Assembly (NCBI GenBank): GCA_031213475.1
Contig: JARUPZ010000006.1
Location: forward strand, 1,641,501-1,705,500
Origin: Nereocystis luetkeana
Taxonomy: Eukaryota; Sar; Phaeophyceae; Laminariales; Laminariaceae
Reading direction: 5' to 3'
DNA length: 64,000 nt
Shown piece by piece: positions 1-10,562 of the stretch. The notes beneath the pieces were generated by a model. It made no database searches. It was not told where the DNA came from and saw only the letters and a list, made by a program, of their open reading frames with translations. A program made the translations under genes and the position numbers. Numbering within the stretch: the stretch's first letter is position 1; each line of letters begins with the position of its first letter.

Positions 1-377
1 GGAAACGAAGAAAAAGCACCGCGTGGGTAACTAGGCTGCGCATTGGTCGACCGATCGGTATCGGTCGGCCGGTTGGCATCGATCAGACGGTTGATACTGG
101 TCAGTCTATAACGGTCGATATCGGTCGGCCAGTGTCATTCGGTCTTCGTCGGTCGGTGTTGATTGGTCGGGATCGGTCTGTCGGTATCGGTCGGTATCGG
201 CTGGTTGGCCGGTGGGTATCGGTGGGTCAGCCGGCATCAGTCGGTCTCGGTCGGTTGGTATATGTCGATCGGTAACGGTCTATCGATATATGTCGGTATT
301 GGTCGGTCGGTTTCGGTCGGTTTTCGGTCTGTCAGTATGTCGGTCGCAACACCAGCCGTCACACACCCCTAACGCAC
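1..377. repeat. Degenerate GGTCGGTATC minisatellite in intron 3 of the LNR gene
   Basis: From about 45 to 345 the plus strand is a degenerate array of GGTCGGT and TATCGGTCGG units with no clean period. It starts directly inside the intron after the 5' splice site at 377 (minus strand gtgcgt). Short open frames here are by-products of the repeat. Confidence 0.75.
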
Positions 378-3300
378 CCGCATTCCGCGTTGTTGTTGGC
401 GCCATCGCAAGATCCGTCCCCGACCAGAAACTCGGAGCAGGGAGACACGGCACCCTCATCATCATCATCGTCATCATCATCATCATCGTATCCACCCCCT
501 CTATCAGAAGCGGCTCCACTAGAGACGGCTGCATCAGAAGAGTCACCACCGGGAGAGGGAGGAAGAGATGATGCTCCATCCTTCTGAGTGCAGTCGACGG
601 TTGCGGCAGGGTCGACACAGTTGAAGTCACTGGTGCAGTCGTACTCGCCTGCTAGGCATGTGCAAGCGCAGCAGTCCCCCCCGTCGTAACTGGCGACAGA
701 AGGACAGACAGCAACAGAAGCAGCAGCCATTAGCGACGCGTGAGGCGAAGGGAGGGGGAGGGAGGGGGGGATCAGACACTCTCACGCTCTTGTGTGTGAG
801 TGCTCCGAACTGTACAGTCGTACAATGTTTTCATTTATGGAGGCATGTGGACATGGGTTGAGGCAAGGTAAAATGCGATGACGTTTTTTTCAGGTATAAA
901 ACACGAAAGGCCCACAAGCCGTTAGAGTTTTGAAGTCCGTACAGCCCAAAAAATGAAAGGTGTACAAGTACAACCACAAGCGGAATTATATCGGTAAACA
1001 TATGCATATCGACTTCAGGAACACTCGACCGGCGAGATACCACATGCTTGCTACCAGGTGCATTTTGTCAAAAGCGCCTATTAAGCAAGAACGTGCGACG
1101 CTCTCATCCCACGGTTTCATCATCCTGCGCGCGTGTCGTACATCTCCCTAGGTTCACCATGTTGCACACAGGACACACCTCCTACCCCAGCAGCTGCAAA
1201 TAGGCCGCTCCGTGTGGTCGATGCTGTTCTTTAGTGTTTCGTTATTTTTCCCCTCTATACTATATAATCAAGCAACATCAAGTCCCGAAGGGGTGAATGC
1301 GAAGACAAGAGACACGACACACTCACTGACTTGCATTCCTCTATTTTGTTGATTTCAGGGCTCTTCACGGCTCAGGAAGTATTTGAAATCTCACGGATCG
1401 GGTCGGGTCGGGTCGGGTCGGGTCAAGAGTTGTTCAAACTCTCGCGGATCGGGTCGGGTCACCCTTACCCGACCCGACCCGACCCGACCCGCGAGATTTG
1501 ACCCGGCCTGTGAACAGCCCGGGTTGATTTTGTCGCAAAAATCCGTCCGGAGTCCAGGTCTCATGGAAGCTGTCATCCATATGCAAGTCCGCCTCAAAAG
1601 CGGTTCTTAGTATTAATAGGATGCAGCTCACCCTTCATGCGATCCACCAGGCACCTCACGGCGCTTCGCGCTTAGTGCAAGCAATGTCTGTCTGGTCGGC
1701 GAAAAACAGACACGCTCCGTCTCGGCATTGTAGGGATGCGAGGAGCTATGGTCATACGACTACGGCCATGCATGATATCGAGTACAGGTCTCCTATCGAG
1801 TACGCCCCCCAGAATAGTCCGATAGCAAACCGGGAACAAAAAAGCAAGAACAAGTTGTGGGAAATTGCACCAAGCAAACAAAGCAAATCGAAATAATAAC
1901 TCGAAAGGAATCGCACTGACCCAGCAAAACAAAACGAATGGAGTATTTTTATTCCATACACGTCAACTGTTCAGAAAGTCGTCGAGAGTAAACAAAACCT
2001 CCCAAGAGTTGAGCCGGAACGTACAAAAAATGACAAAAAGAAAAAAGCAAAAGTCAGTACAGTCAATACCTACATGCATTCCTCCGTATTTTTTATTTCG
2101 TTGCTAAAGCTGTCCCCAATCCAGGCCGATTCCAAAGGGGTCCTTAAAAAAGGAAGGAAACAAAAGCGAATACCGTCAGGCTAGTTCTTCTACCGTCGGA
2201 TTGGAAGGATCGAAGAGGTCGGTTTCCGATCCACTATAACTACGACTGGGTGTGGCTGGATGCATTCCCTATCGTCAGTCGGATCGAATTCGTAGTTTAG
2301 AGCTCTTTGGGGTACTGCCGGCGAAGCGCCGTGTCCTGCTCGGGGGTTCAAGGAAGTGCTGCACTGTCGGCAGCAGCAGCGGCAGTAGAGCAGTCAATCT
2401 AACATCGTAGGGGTAGTTGGGCAGCTGCCGTGTGGCGTGACCGTGTGTTTAGAGGGGTGGAGAGGGCTTCGAAAAACAAGTCGAACGACAAATCCGATCC
2501 ACGACTCCCGTCGAAACACTCGAGTTTTTCGACGAGATGCGTGGATCCGATCGCTTGATATAAAAAATTGGGATCGAAAAGGCTCCTGTTTCAACAGTGG
2601 AAGAAAGCTCGATTTGGTCTCCGATCGGAAACAGGCATTTTCGATCCACGTATTTGACTGTACAAGAATTAGCCTCAGTACTGACCTGCATTCCTCCGTG
2701 TTATTGATATCGTCGCAAAAGCCGTCCCCAGTCCAGGCCGAAGAGCACGACGAAAGGCCCGCTCCAGGGGGAACAGAGTATGAGGAGCTATCCCCGAGCT
2801 CGTCGTCGCCACCATCATCTGGTACATCATCTGCTGATGTGTCCTGGCCAGAGGAGGATGAGGAGGAGGACAGGCTGTCCCCTGATTCGGCCCCATCACC
2901 ATCGTCATCTCGCCCTTGGCATGCTGCGGTGGGGTCGAGACAGTTGAAGCTGCCCTCGCCGCAATGGCTGTTGCCGACGGTATCGGTGCATGTGCAGAAG
3001 CAGCAGTCTCCACCGTCAAACCTGAAAATAGTATGTTTTTTGTTTTGTTTTTTAAATGTGAAAAACAAATGTGAGGATTCGAGGAAAATTGGTCAAAAAT
3101 TGGGGAAAAGTTGGCGATTTGCTTGTGAAAAAATCGTGAGTGATAGTGGAATAGTGTGAAGAATAGTGAACAGGTTGAAAAACAGAACTGTACGTAGCGT
3201 GTGGCAAATGAGATCGAAAAAATTTCAACGCGATTGCCCTCTTTGTTCTTCTCCTCTTGGTTGCAAAGCGGATCGTCGTGGTAGGAAGCCTAGGGGAAAT

Positions 3301-4779
3301 TCAACGTCAAAGCGACAACAACACAGCAGTCAATAGCAGCATTGTATACACGATAGTATAAAGCAGCAGTCGTAAGGTTAACAATATAACAGGGGCTCTC
3401 TCCTAGGTACTACCGATAGCAGTGTAGACCAGCAACACCGCACGACCTTCTGCACGTTGAAACATGCGCGTAGCAGTTATAAACCAGCCATTTTGATGGA
3501 CAGCGGGTTTTTGGTAGATGCTTCTTCGGGAGTGCTTGGGAAGGGGGACTGGGCCCTTGCGGTTGGAGGTGATAGGGTCGGGGGTACGGGCAGTGAAGGC
3601 AGTCAGTGGTAGTAGGTGGGGGGGGGGGGCGTTGGTAAAGGTGTAAAAGCTACAGAGAGAGCGAGACGGCACGGACTCTCTCCTAGGTACTACCGATAGC
3701 AGTGTAGACCAACAAAACCGCATGACCTTCTGCGCGTTGAAACATGCGCGCAGCAGTTATAAAACAGCCATTTTTATGGACAGCGGGTTTTTGGTAGATG
3801 CTTCTTCGGGAGGGGAGTGGTCGTTATTTTGGTGGATGGCATGGAGGGATGTTGGTTGTGGTAGTCTTCATGTGCATCACATCGGTTTTGAATTGTCGTA
3901 TGATGCTGCCGCCCTCTTGTTCTGGATAGTTCTGCACTTTCTGTTCAGTCTTTTTTAGAACAACATTGTCGGACGGCAAGCATAGTAATAGTAGTATAAA
4001 TATTTCGCAAGTAGGTGGTAGCGAAAAAAATAGTAGAACCAGTAGAAGAACGCAGTAGTCTATCAACGGTGGTCGCATATAAAAATCGCTAGGAGCTTGA
4101 GAATTGAGAGTCCGTTCCCTCCTCCGAGCTGGCGATTTTATTACCGGTATAGGTGTTGTCCAACCTGTCTTCTTCTGTACAGATTTGATTGGGTGAACCG
4201 TCGGTTTGGACTCCGTAGAGTCATTCATAAGGGGGGCTATAGTATCGGTATATGTTCGCCGAGTATTCAGGTCTGGTTTTTAGAGCATGTTCCATGTCTG
4301 AAGTCATTGGATTCTGGATTCCCTTTACCAGGTACCTGGTATGTGTGGATGGTTTGATTGGCACAGGAGCTACACATTGTCAGACGGAACATGGGACGAC
4401 TGTCGTAACGATATTATATTCCATGGAGCAGCTTTTTTGCTGCCTACTCGTCCTGTTCAAAGATGCCAGGAGACCGCAGTCTGGTCCCTTGAATGCCCCC
4501 CCCCCCCCCCCCCCCCCCCGCACCAAAGCCAAAACTAGCTGATCAAGGTCAAAAGCCGTTACGCGAAAAGCCGTTACGCGCTCAAAAAGACCGGCCTCCT
4601 ATTGAGCAGGCATCTTTGTATGCCACGAGCGTCTCGAGATAGATATGCAATTGATGTTACCACGTACCCGCAAGCTTCTATGTTGTTGATGTCGTCGCAC
4701 TCGCCATCGCCAATGTACTCCGGCGTGCCCGTGCAGATGACCGACGACGACGAGTGGTTGCTGTCGCTGCTGCTGCTGC

Positions 4780-4825
<46 letters not shown>

Positions 4826-4936
4826 GCTTGCAGCACTAGCGCCAGTGCTGCTGTTGCTGCCCACAATAATGATAAAAAGAGTTGTTGCACAAGCCCCGAC
4901 CCAGCTCCAACATCGCAGACGTCTTCGGAAAAACAT
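1..4936 (-). CDS. LNR/Notch-module repeat protein, 5' part of gene (3 exons seen)
   Basis: This minus-strand gene is read as join of 4936-4668, 3021-2686 and 689-378 and continues past the left edge. The visible product is 305 complete residues plus a split codon. Residues 1-35 look like a signal peptide or signal anchor (basic RRR, then a hydrophobic stretch ending FIIIVG). Residues 36-66 are almost all serine. Then come alternating half-modules: GDGxCDxxNNxxEC at each exon end and [FY]DGGDCC plus further cysteines at each exon start. Splicing joins these into full LNR-type calcium-binding modules (family knowledge). Both introns are phase 2, exon lengths 336 and 312 are multiples of three, and every junction is GT-AG. 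A secreted or cell-surface role is inferred; the ligand is unknown. The start at 4936 is the first ATG before the hydrophobic segment, but the frame is open further upstream, so the true start could lie earlier. Confidence 0.8.
378..689 (-). CDS. LNR gene exon 3
   Basis: 312 nt. It opens with the second half of LNR module 2 (YDGGDCC, then CTC and an FNCVDP block), passes through an acidic linker with a run of ten aspartates, and closes with the first half of module 3 (GDGSCD followed by NNNAEC). The acceptor is tcgccag at 695-690. The donor after position 378 reads gtgcgt. It enters and leaves in phase 2, exactly like exon 2. The partner half-module for its 3' end lies outside the window. Confidence 0.82.
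1391..1500. repeat. Opposed GGGTC / GACCC pentamer arrays (hairpin-forming)
   Basis: Positions about 1397-1424 hold consecutive GGGTC units. About 1448-1460 hold two more, and about 1467-1492 hold the complementary GACCC units. The opposed arrays could fold into a long GC hairpin. A repeated phrase (CGGATCGGGTCGGGTC) occurs in both direct copies. Confidence 0.8.
1566..1812 (+). repeat. R3 interspersed repeat, copy 1
   Basis: About 245 bp, closely matching 47103-47345 and partly matching 30057-30218 (plus) and 28196-28345 (minus). Landmarks are GAAGCTGTCATCCATATGCA at the start, CTCACGGCGCTTCGCGCTT in the middle and CATGCATGATATCGAGTAC near the end. This copy carries an extra TATTAATAGG string in the early part. 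No coding capacity is evident; class unknown. Confidence 0.8.
2686..3021 (-). CDS. LNR gene exon 2
   Basis: 336 nt. It starts at acceptor tattttcag (ending 3022) with the split codon, then FDGGDCC and a CTCTD plus FNCLDP block: the second half of LNR module 1. A serine- and aspartate-rich linker follows. The exon ends with the first half of module 2 (WTGDGFCDDINNTEEC) at donor gtcagt. Phase is 2 on both sides, so the exon is symmetrical and could be duplicated or skipped without breaking the frame. Confidence 0.85.
3396..3532. repeat. 137-bp direct repeat, copy 1
   Basis: Begins CTCTCTCCTAGGTACTACCG and ends CTTCTTCGGGAG. It recurs exactly 280 bp downstream without indels and with only a few substitutions. 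A 143-bp spacer lies between the copies. No TG...CA ends are visible, so a miniature LTR element is not directly supported; tandem duplication is the simpler reading. Confidence 0.85.
3676..3812. repeat. 137-bp direct repeat, copy 2
   Basis: Second copy of the repeat at 3396-3532, offset 280 bp, colinear over its whole length. Substitutions are scattered (for example cgcacgacc versus cgcatgacc). Confidence 0.85.
4668..4936 (-). CDS. LNR gene exon 1 (signal peptide, poly-Ser, first half-LNR)
   Basis: 269 nt from the chosen ATG, ending two bases into a codon at donor gtacgtgg. It encodes a basic-hydrophobic N-terminus, about 30 residues that are nearly all Ser, and the half-module with GDGECDDINNIEAC. 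The serine tract is encoded by AGC triplets (CTG on the plus strand at about 4757-4832), so its length is probably polymorphic. Confidence 0.72.
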
Positions 4937-5095
4937 CGATTGGTGGATGTGGGTCGATGGATGGGTGGTTGGATAGAGGGATGGCGATAGATTGGGGGAT
5001 GGATGGTTGGATGGATGGATGGGGGAATGGGCGGAGGAGGGGGGGGTGGATGAAAAGGTGTAGGGATGGGTGGATGGGTGACTGACTGATCACCG
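4937..5095. repeat. GGATG/GATGG-rich simple repeat
   Basis: The plus strand is dominated by GATGGATGG-type units, directly upstream of the chosen LNR start. It would lie in the 5' UTR or promoter of that gene. Confidence 0.6.
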
Positions 5096-5572
5096 CCGCG
5101 CCACGGTTATATTGGTCGTACAGCAGTAGCAACCCTAACCCCTCCCCTTTCGAGAAGGAAGCACGGTCCTGGTCTTCTTGTCCTCCTCTCTTCGTTGCGT
5201 CCCTGTCTTGCTCTCTTAGTCTTGTTGTCTTTCTAGCTTGCTGTCTTCCAGTCTTCCTAGCTTGAAGCCCTCCTCTCTCGCTCGTCTTCCCCTCTTCGTG
5301 TCTTCCTATTTCTCTTCTTGTCTTATCTTCGAAGGCCCTCCGGAAGCTCAAGAACCCGTGCCACCTTTACGGTTGAAGCGTCGTCGTCGAAGCGTACAGA
5401 CACGCGCGCGTGGAGCGAGGAACGTATATCGGAAAGGTCGGGTTCACCCGGTTAAAACTGCCCTCACGTTTTGGCAAAAAAAGGGGCATATTGCTTGGAG
5501 TTATGATGCGCGACTTTTCTCGTGCTACAGAGTGCCGATGCTGTTATTAATAGACAGAAGCGGTACTATCAT
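5096..5572. other. Upstream region of the LNR gene, no feature recognised
   Basis: The plus strand is pyrimidine-rich (CTTGTCTTC-type) between 5160 and 5330. Open frames here lack any recognisable domain. A promoter for the minus-strand LNR gene may lie here, but no specific element can be named. Confidence 0.4.
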
Positions 5573-6022
5573 GTTTAGCATCCGACAATGTGCGTGCAGC
5601 ATGCGCTTCGACGTCGATCACTCATAAATATTGCGCACATCGGACAGATGATCTACAGATCATATAGATCATGATCTAGATCACTTAGTTCCTTACCTGC
5701 TGTTGTGAGAGGTTCGTGCAAGATCTACGTGGTACAGATCCTGCCCAGGAAAAGTGCGCTGGATCATGCGGATAAAACGGGTTCCAATCGGTAACACGAG
5801 CTAAATCATACAAGGTACAAGGCCGGGAGTGCATCTGCCCTGAAATATCAGGATCATGGAGTGGCGATCGATTATCTGTCCGACTTGCGAAACATTTTCT
5901 GAAAGAGGAAGACACTCACTGGAAATCATAGAAGGAACCCTTATGTGTACAAGTCGAAGTCAAGGGCGGTTCATGAGTGATCAACGTTGAAGCTCGCGCT
6001 GCATAGAGTCGGATGGCATAAA
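5573..6022. mobile_element. Foldback element enclosing a GATC-rich MITE copy
   Basis: About 50 bp at 5575-5628 (ending CGATCACTCAT) recurs inverted at about 5966-6020 (ATGAGTGATC...GGATGGCATAAAC). Between the arms, about 5631-5960 is a reverse-oriented relative of the GATC-rich family (compare 36643-36921), with strings such as AGATGATCTACAGATCATAT and GCAAGATCTAC. This suggests one element inside another, or one long element. Confidence 0.55.
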
Positions 6023-6747
6023 CGCAAAAGCCACAAACGAGGTCGTACCCGCTGTGTATGTACCTCGTCCCGGAGAGAGCTAGGATTAGGGACTAGGGTA
6101 CTCCACCTCCTGCCCTTGCTCCACCCTGTGTGACTGAAACAGCTCAACAGGTGAGTCTGTAGTTCCTTCAAGCGGACACAAATTTACATTAGAGAGCTCG
6201 AAGCAACCCAATCTTGTCAGCAACCCCCGGGGCGAGCTCCTCCTCGCCACGCACCGATCCTAACTCTCAAGGCCCCTCTTTCCGAATCAACTATTTTTTG
6301 TATCCAACTATTTTATTGTCTGGCTCTATCGGAAGAGTTGTAACGGTTCTACAGGAACAACAAGCAGATTAGCCTTGGCCATTGCTGATACATATGATAC
6401 CACTTGGAGATAAGTATGATAACATACCACATGGAGTTGAGATAATACCACACGGATATCGTGTGCCTGGGAGGTGGGAACTAATTATTTTCACAATAAC
6501 TCGAGTCAACAATTAAATTAATTGTACCGAGCCATCTCATCTACCAGGTTACCAGATATCATCACTCAGAAATATTCCCTGAAAAAATAGATATTACCTG
6601 ACCGGTATTTACTTTGGCGTGATGAAAAGACCCTACCATTAATATTAGTAATCCTTCCATACTGAAACTAAAAAAAAAATGGTTCTTGATTGAGCTACGA
6701 GTACATACACCCTCCAGGTATCAAGGTGATACTACGGTAAGTATCTG
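6023..6747. other. Intergenic, no feature recognised
   Basis: AT-rich sequence in the second half, with no open frame of note and no repeat family match that I can see. Confidence 0.4.
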
Positions 6748-6824
6748 GTATATGATATTTTATTATATTATATGATATTTTATTATATTATATGATATTG
6801 TATGATATTATATGATATTTTATG
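6748..6824. repeat. AT-rich tandem repeat (TATATGATATTTTATTAT units)
   Basis: Four to five imperfect units of TATATGATATTTTATTAT, shortening toward the right end. Confidence 0.8.
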
Positions 6825-6843
6825 CACCACTAGGAGTTTGACC

Positions 6844-6940
6844 TTAACCCCTTTAGAACCGCAGTCCCGTTTTGGGGACAAACTATTTGAAATTTGACTG
6901 GTTTGTCCCCAAAACGGGACTGCGGTTCTAAAAGTGTTAA
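6844..6940. mobile_element. MITE-B copy (TTAA-flanked near-palindrome)
   Basis: TTAA, then CCCCTTTAGAACCGCAGTCC..., then the inverted counterpart ending AAAAGTG-TTAA. The central GACAAACTATTTGAAATTTGACTGG type spacer is the only non-palindromic part. No coding capacity. TTAA at both edges suits a piggyBac-type target site (inference). Confidence 0.85.
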
Positions 6941-8115
6941 TGTCATATTTGATCATGGGTGCGCTCTACACGAAATTCAGCATACTCCCGAATTTTTAGG
7001 TTTCAGTATAGATATCCTGTACTTGTTCCTGACCAGGTATTATAAGTACTCCTATTAATAGCTGGCAACTCGTACCCAACAGGTGCAGCAGTACCGGCCC
7101 AGTAGTCATGAGTCATGAGGTGATATAGAACCCGTGCCAGTTAGGTAGTACGTACGCAAGCGCGATCGAAACATCACACGCCAGCTGCGGTAGATCTTCC
7201 CGCGCAGGCGAACTTCCTCAGAAGTGCCCGCCCGCATAACACCACGTATGCTCTTTCAATGAGGTATGTAGATAGGGTTTTGTCAAGAGACTTTGTGAGG
7301 GATTTTCGCTGTCCCGAAGGTGATATGTTTTGATGTTTTTCGGCTAGCGGCGACCACCACCCCGACCCGGAGCTCTAACCCTAAAACACATATCAGGGGC
7401 TGGTTGGTGAGCCTTAACGCGAAAGATATCCCACGTCCTCGGACGAATTACAAAACTGGTTTTCTCGACGGCAGGGGAAAAATGAAAACAAAACGCTGAG
7501 CGATGCGTCTGTCCTGCAATGATCCCGAGAAGTGTCGTAACGGGCGAGGGGGGTGGGGGTTGCCAGATGCGGCGCAATCTAGAGTGGCTTGGGTGTATAG
7601 ACACGGGCGCCGTGCCCTTCACCCGCAAGAGCCCGGCTTCGCGTCGTGATAGCGGGCGAGCGAGCGGTCGACGCGGGCTCTGGTATCATCGTCATTTCTT
7701 TTGTAAACGACGTCGCGTTGCGGGTGCGGGGTGAGCGTCGGGTAGGCAAGGGGCTTATAAGTACAGTACAGCACAGTACAGCACAGGACGCAGGACACCA
7801 GATGATAAAACGAGAAAAACCAGAGAGGCCGATGCTGACCTTAACGGGGAAATAACTTTTATTTACGCGTACTCGAAGTTTGGCGTAGGATACACCCATT
7901 TCTCAAAGTAATAAATCCAGCCTGGACGAACTTTCCGGTTTCTACAGTAGTAGTAGTTGACTTTGCACTATATACTCCCTCACCCCTATAGATAAAATTT
8001 AAAACCTGTGAGATCGAGGGTCTCGTCGAAGTTCATCTTTTGCAAGCTGTGCGTGGTGCTTCGATCGCGAGTACGCGAGTACCACGGGTTTAGTATGGCC
8101 TCATGCGGGGTGTAA
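6941..8115. other. Intergenic, mostly unassigned
   Basis: No gene supported. Around 7430-7530 a block (CCTCGGACGAATTAC, TTTTCTCGACGGCAGGGG, GCTGAGCGATGCGTCTGT) is related to 29700-29800 and 38185-38290, so it is a diverged interspersed repeat. Short open frames around 7344-7899 overlap on both strands and show no domain. Confidence 0.45.
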
Positions 8116-8123
8116 GACTTTTG
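8116..8123. repeat. Target-site duplication, left (GACTTTTG)
   Basis: Eight bases immediately left of the TIR starting TAGGCC; identical to 9921-9928. Confidence 0.8.
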
Positions 8124-8264
8124 TAGGCCTAATCTTCTAAGACGAGCGAAGCGAGCCGTAAGTCGGACTGGGAAATCGAGCGTAGCGAGGTATTAAGACG
8201 CAGGCCGAAATTTTTTCGACTAAGTCGCGCGAAGTTCAATCGTCTCAATCCATATTTTGCGTCT

Positions 8265-8415
8265 TAGCGCGTCTTGGACTCGTCTTAGCGCGTCTTAGCG
8301 CGTCTTAGACTCGTCTTAGCGCGCCTTAGACACGTCTTGGCACGTCTTAGATTCGTCTTGGCACGTCTTAGATTCGTCTTGGCACGTCTTAGGTTCGTCT
8401 TGGCATACGTCTTAG
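8265..8415 (+). repeat. Left subterminal CGTCTTAG array of the hAT-like element
   Basis: About a dozen units alternating CGTCTTAGCG, CGTCTTAGAC, CGTCTTGGCA and CGTCTTAGATT at 8-18 base spacing. It mirrors the right array. Confidence 0.85.
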
Positions 8416-9722
8416 GTTCGTATATAGGCACGGCTAAGCTCTTGGCAGTACTAAAGCAAGAATTATGTCGAAAACTAAGAGTTAGCTACTTCAACGAGGC
8501 ACGGGTACAGCAATACAGCACAGCAACCACACAACAGCGTAAAGCGCCAGGAAATACGGCAATAATCCAAGCATCATCAAGCTACCGGTACCTGATAAGT
8601 GCGATTATTACGTATTGTATATTGATGGACGAACAGTATTATTACGTACCAGGTACCTGGTACTCCTACGTAGTAGTTCCTTGTTTGTTGGCATTTATTT
8701 GACGTCACGCACAGCAGTACATAATTGAATACCAGGTATCTATATAGATGTGTATTTGTTTGTACATTAATTCGTACATACGTGCCCATATTCGAAGTGA
8801 AAGCTCCGAAATCGCATTGCGAATAGAAGGCACCAGGTACCTGGTTTAATTGCGTCGTTTGTTTTCTACGAGGACGAATATATCATACCGTCAGCAGCCG
8901 TGGATACCAACAAACTCAGACATATTTTTTCCCGTATTAATAGTGTTAATAGTAGTATTATTAATATCGATAACAACCTACGAAGCCACCAACTTAAAAC
9001 AGAAAGTCTTGAGAGAAAACAGCAGTATTTATTTGTCGTAAAAGATGTCGTTCAAAGAACGACACGTTGCTGCCGGTGGTATAGTGATGCATCCGCGGTG
9101 TAAGCATACCAACGGATTTTGCGCAAACCACTACTAATATTATAACAATAATAACTGCCCTGCCCACCGAACACAGAAAGAGAGCAGTTAGTTGTTGTCA
9201 TATTATGTTGGGCGTCCCAAAATAGGCATTATGTCACCTATATAGTATTGTACTAATGTACCACGGTATAGAGCAATACTCGCAAAAATACAGAGAAAAC
9301 GAACAGCAGGAGAGTAGTCGCCGTAAAGTATACCATCAGGATGTGCAATTCTGTTTTTGCAATACCAAGTACCTGGTACCAGTATATATTACGACGTTAA
9401 CAACCAACACAATTTGAAACAAAAAACAGAGGTATAGGTAGCAGTATTCCTCAGGTAGTATGTCGAAATAAATTGGAGTGGACCTTCCCCCAACCCAACT
9501 GTGCCAAGTAGGGAGAGAGGATACAGATCATCATGTTTTGTTTTTCATTCAAAAAAAAATAAGAATGCCATCCTCGAAAATACGGAGAACCGGGTTCGAT
9601 GTCCCCGGTGCCAGGGAAGAGCGCATGGAGGCCCGAAAAAAGAAGGCTCGAAAGAAGCAAGTTGAAGCAGTCGATTCATCTGCCGTCCTCGCTGTGTTTC
9701 CACCTATTTCCACAGCTCGCTG

Positions 9723-9905
9723 TGGTCGAGTCGACCCCCTAAGACGCCTCGACCGGCGCCTGGTGCATTCTAAGACGAATCTAAGACGTGCTAAGACGAA
9801 TCTAAACGTGCCAAGACGAATGTAAGACGTGCCAAGACGCGATATAGCGAGTAAGACGGGCCTCTCTCTGAGAAACGGATTAAGACGTATTTCAAGACAC
9901 GTCTT
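9723..9905 (-). repeat. Right subterminal CGTCTTAG array (inverted)
   Basis: Plus-strand CTAAGACG / CCAAGACG units, the reverse complement of the left array, with similar spacing and the same CGTCTTAG/CGTCTTGG alternation. Confidence 0.85.
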
Positions 9906-9920
9906 AGAAGGTTGGGCCTA

Positions 9921-9928
9921 GACTTTTG
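9921..9928. repeat. Target-site duplication, right (GACTTTTG)
   Basis: Identical to 8116-8123; directly adjoins the right TIR end GGGCCTA. Confidence 0.8.
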
Positions 9929-10562
9929 TCTCTTTTTTTTTTTGTTCGCTTCCTTTCTCGTCTTAGTGGCGGAATCTGTCCACTATCTCGGTGCCACACC
10001 CCCCTCGGTGTCACACACCCCCCAGCGCTGTTTACGAGCCTGCTACATAGTCTGCGTGCATTTTCTTTTTTGTTCTTCATTCTTGATCCTCTGTCGTTTC
10101 CCATTCTGCTAGCTTTTCTTATCCTCTGTCTGTCTGTCTGTTTTGTTTTTGTTTTTTTTGCGCCCCGGAGAGCGAGAGGAAACCCCTGTCCACACTTATT
10201 TACCCTGGTAGCAAGTTTTGGTGTACCGGTTCGAACCCGGTCCGTTTCTTCCACCTTAGTCGGGCCTGTCTCTGACCGTCATCAAAGTGTGGTTTACTCC
10301 GAGAACGTAGGCACCTGAGTCTAGATAGTGTCTCTCCCGACTCAGTGATCAGGTAGTGTGGGATGTGAACCCACTAAAACCCCTCATAGTCTCCCCAGCT
10401 TGGCTCAGTACACGAGTCACCCTACCCGTCTGGGCGTTGGTCCGCAGTCTGTCTTTATTCTATATTCCTTCCCCTTTCGAGCTCGACGTCGATTTTGACG
10501 CCGATTTGTTTTCATCCCCCGTCTATTTTCTTGTTTTCCTACTGTAAAATCAATATTAATAG
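9929..10562. other. Intergenic, no gene recognised
   Basis: T-rich on the plus strand. A 17-nt stem-loop with a tRNA T-arm shape (ACCGG-TTCGAAC-CCGGT, about 10224-10240) is present but no full tRNA fold surrounds it. Confidence 0.45.

Larger units (their letters stand above)
690..2685 (-). other. LNR gene intron 2
   Basis: 1,996-bp intron bounded by gtcagt (minus strand, from 2685) and gccag (ending 690). It contains the inverted TCGGG arrays near 1391-1500 and an R3 repeat copy at about 1566-1812. No further coding sequence is recognised. The open frame that runs past the exon 2 donor to about 2394 has no LNR cysteines and is taken as read-through. Confidence 0.75.
3022..4667 (-). other. 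LNR gene intron 1
   Basis: 1,646-bp intron between donor gtacgtgg (from 4667) and acceptor tattttcag (to 3022). It holds a 137-bp direct repeat pair (3396-3532, 3676-3812), a palindromic ACCAGGTACCTGGT site near 4328 and a C homopolymer of about 22 bases around 4498-4519. No other coding sequence is seen. Confidence 0.75.
8124..9920. mobile_element. 1.8-kb non-autonomous hAT-like transposon
   Basis: The left end TAGGCCTAATCTTCTAAGAC and the inverted right end TAGGCCCAACCTTCTAAGAC differ at two positions. An identical 8-bp duplication flanks both ends. Both features are typical of hAT elements (established). Inside each end is a dense array of CGTCTTAG / CGTCTTGGCA units in opposite orientation (about 8265-8415 and 9723-9905), forming long subterminal inverted repeats that may be transposase-binding sites. 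No open frame resembles a transposase, so it would need one in trans. The interior is AT-rich, with several ACCAGGTACCTGGT and TATTAATAG motifs. Confidence 0.8.

Noticed and set aside
3396..3812. Miniature LTR retroelement (TRIM)
   Set aside because: Direct repeats fit in size, but no TG...CA ends, primer-binding site or target duplication is visible.
4836..5351. 171-aa minus-strand frame overlapping LNR exon 1
   Set aside because: A shadow frame through serine-coding AGC repeats and GGATG simple repeats; the LNR frame has cysteine motifs and matching splice sites.
10190..10252. Possible tRNA gene (GGTTCGAACCC B-box match)
   Set aside because: The T-arm stem is perfect, but I could not build D and anticodon arms and the acceptor stem is only partly paired.
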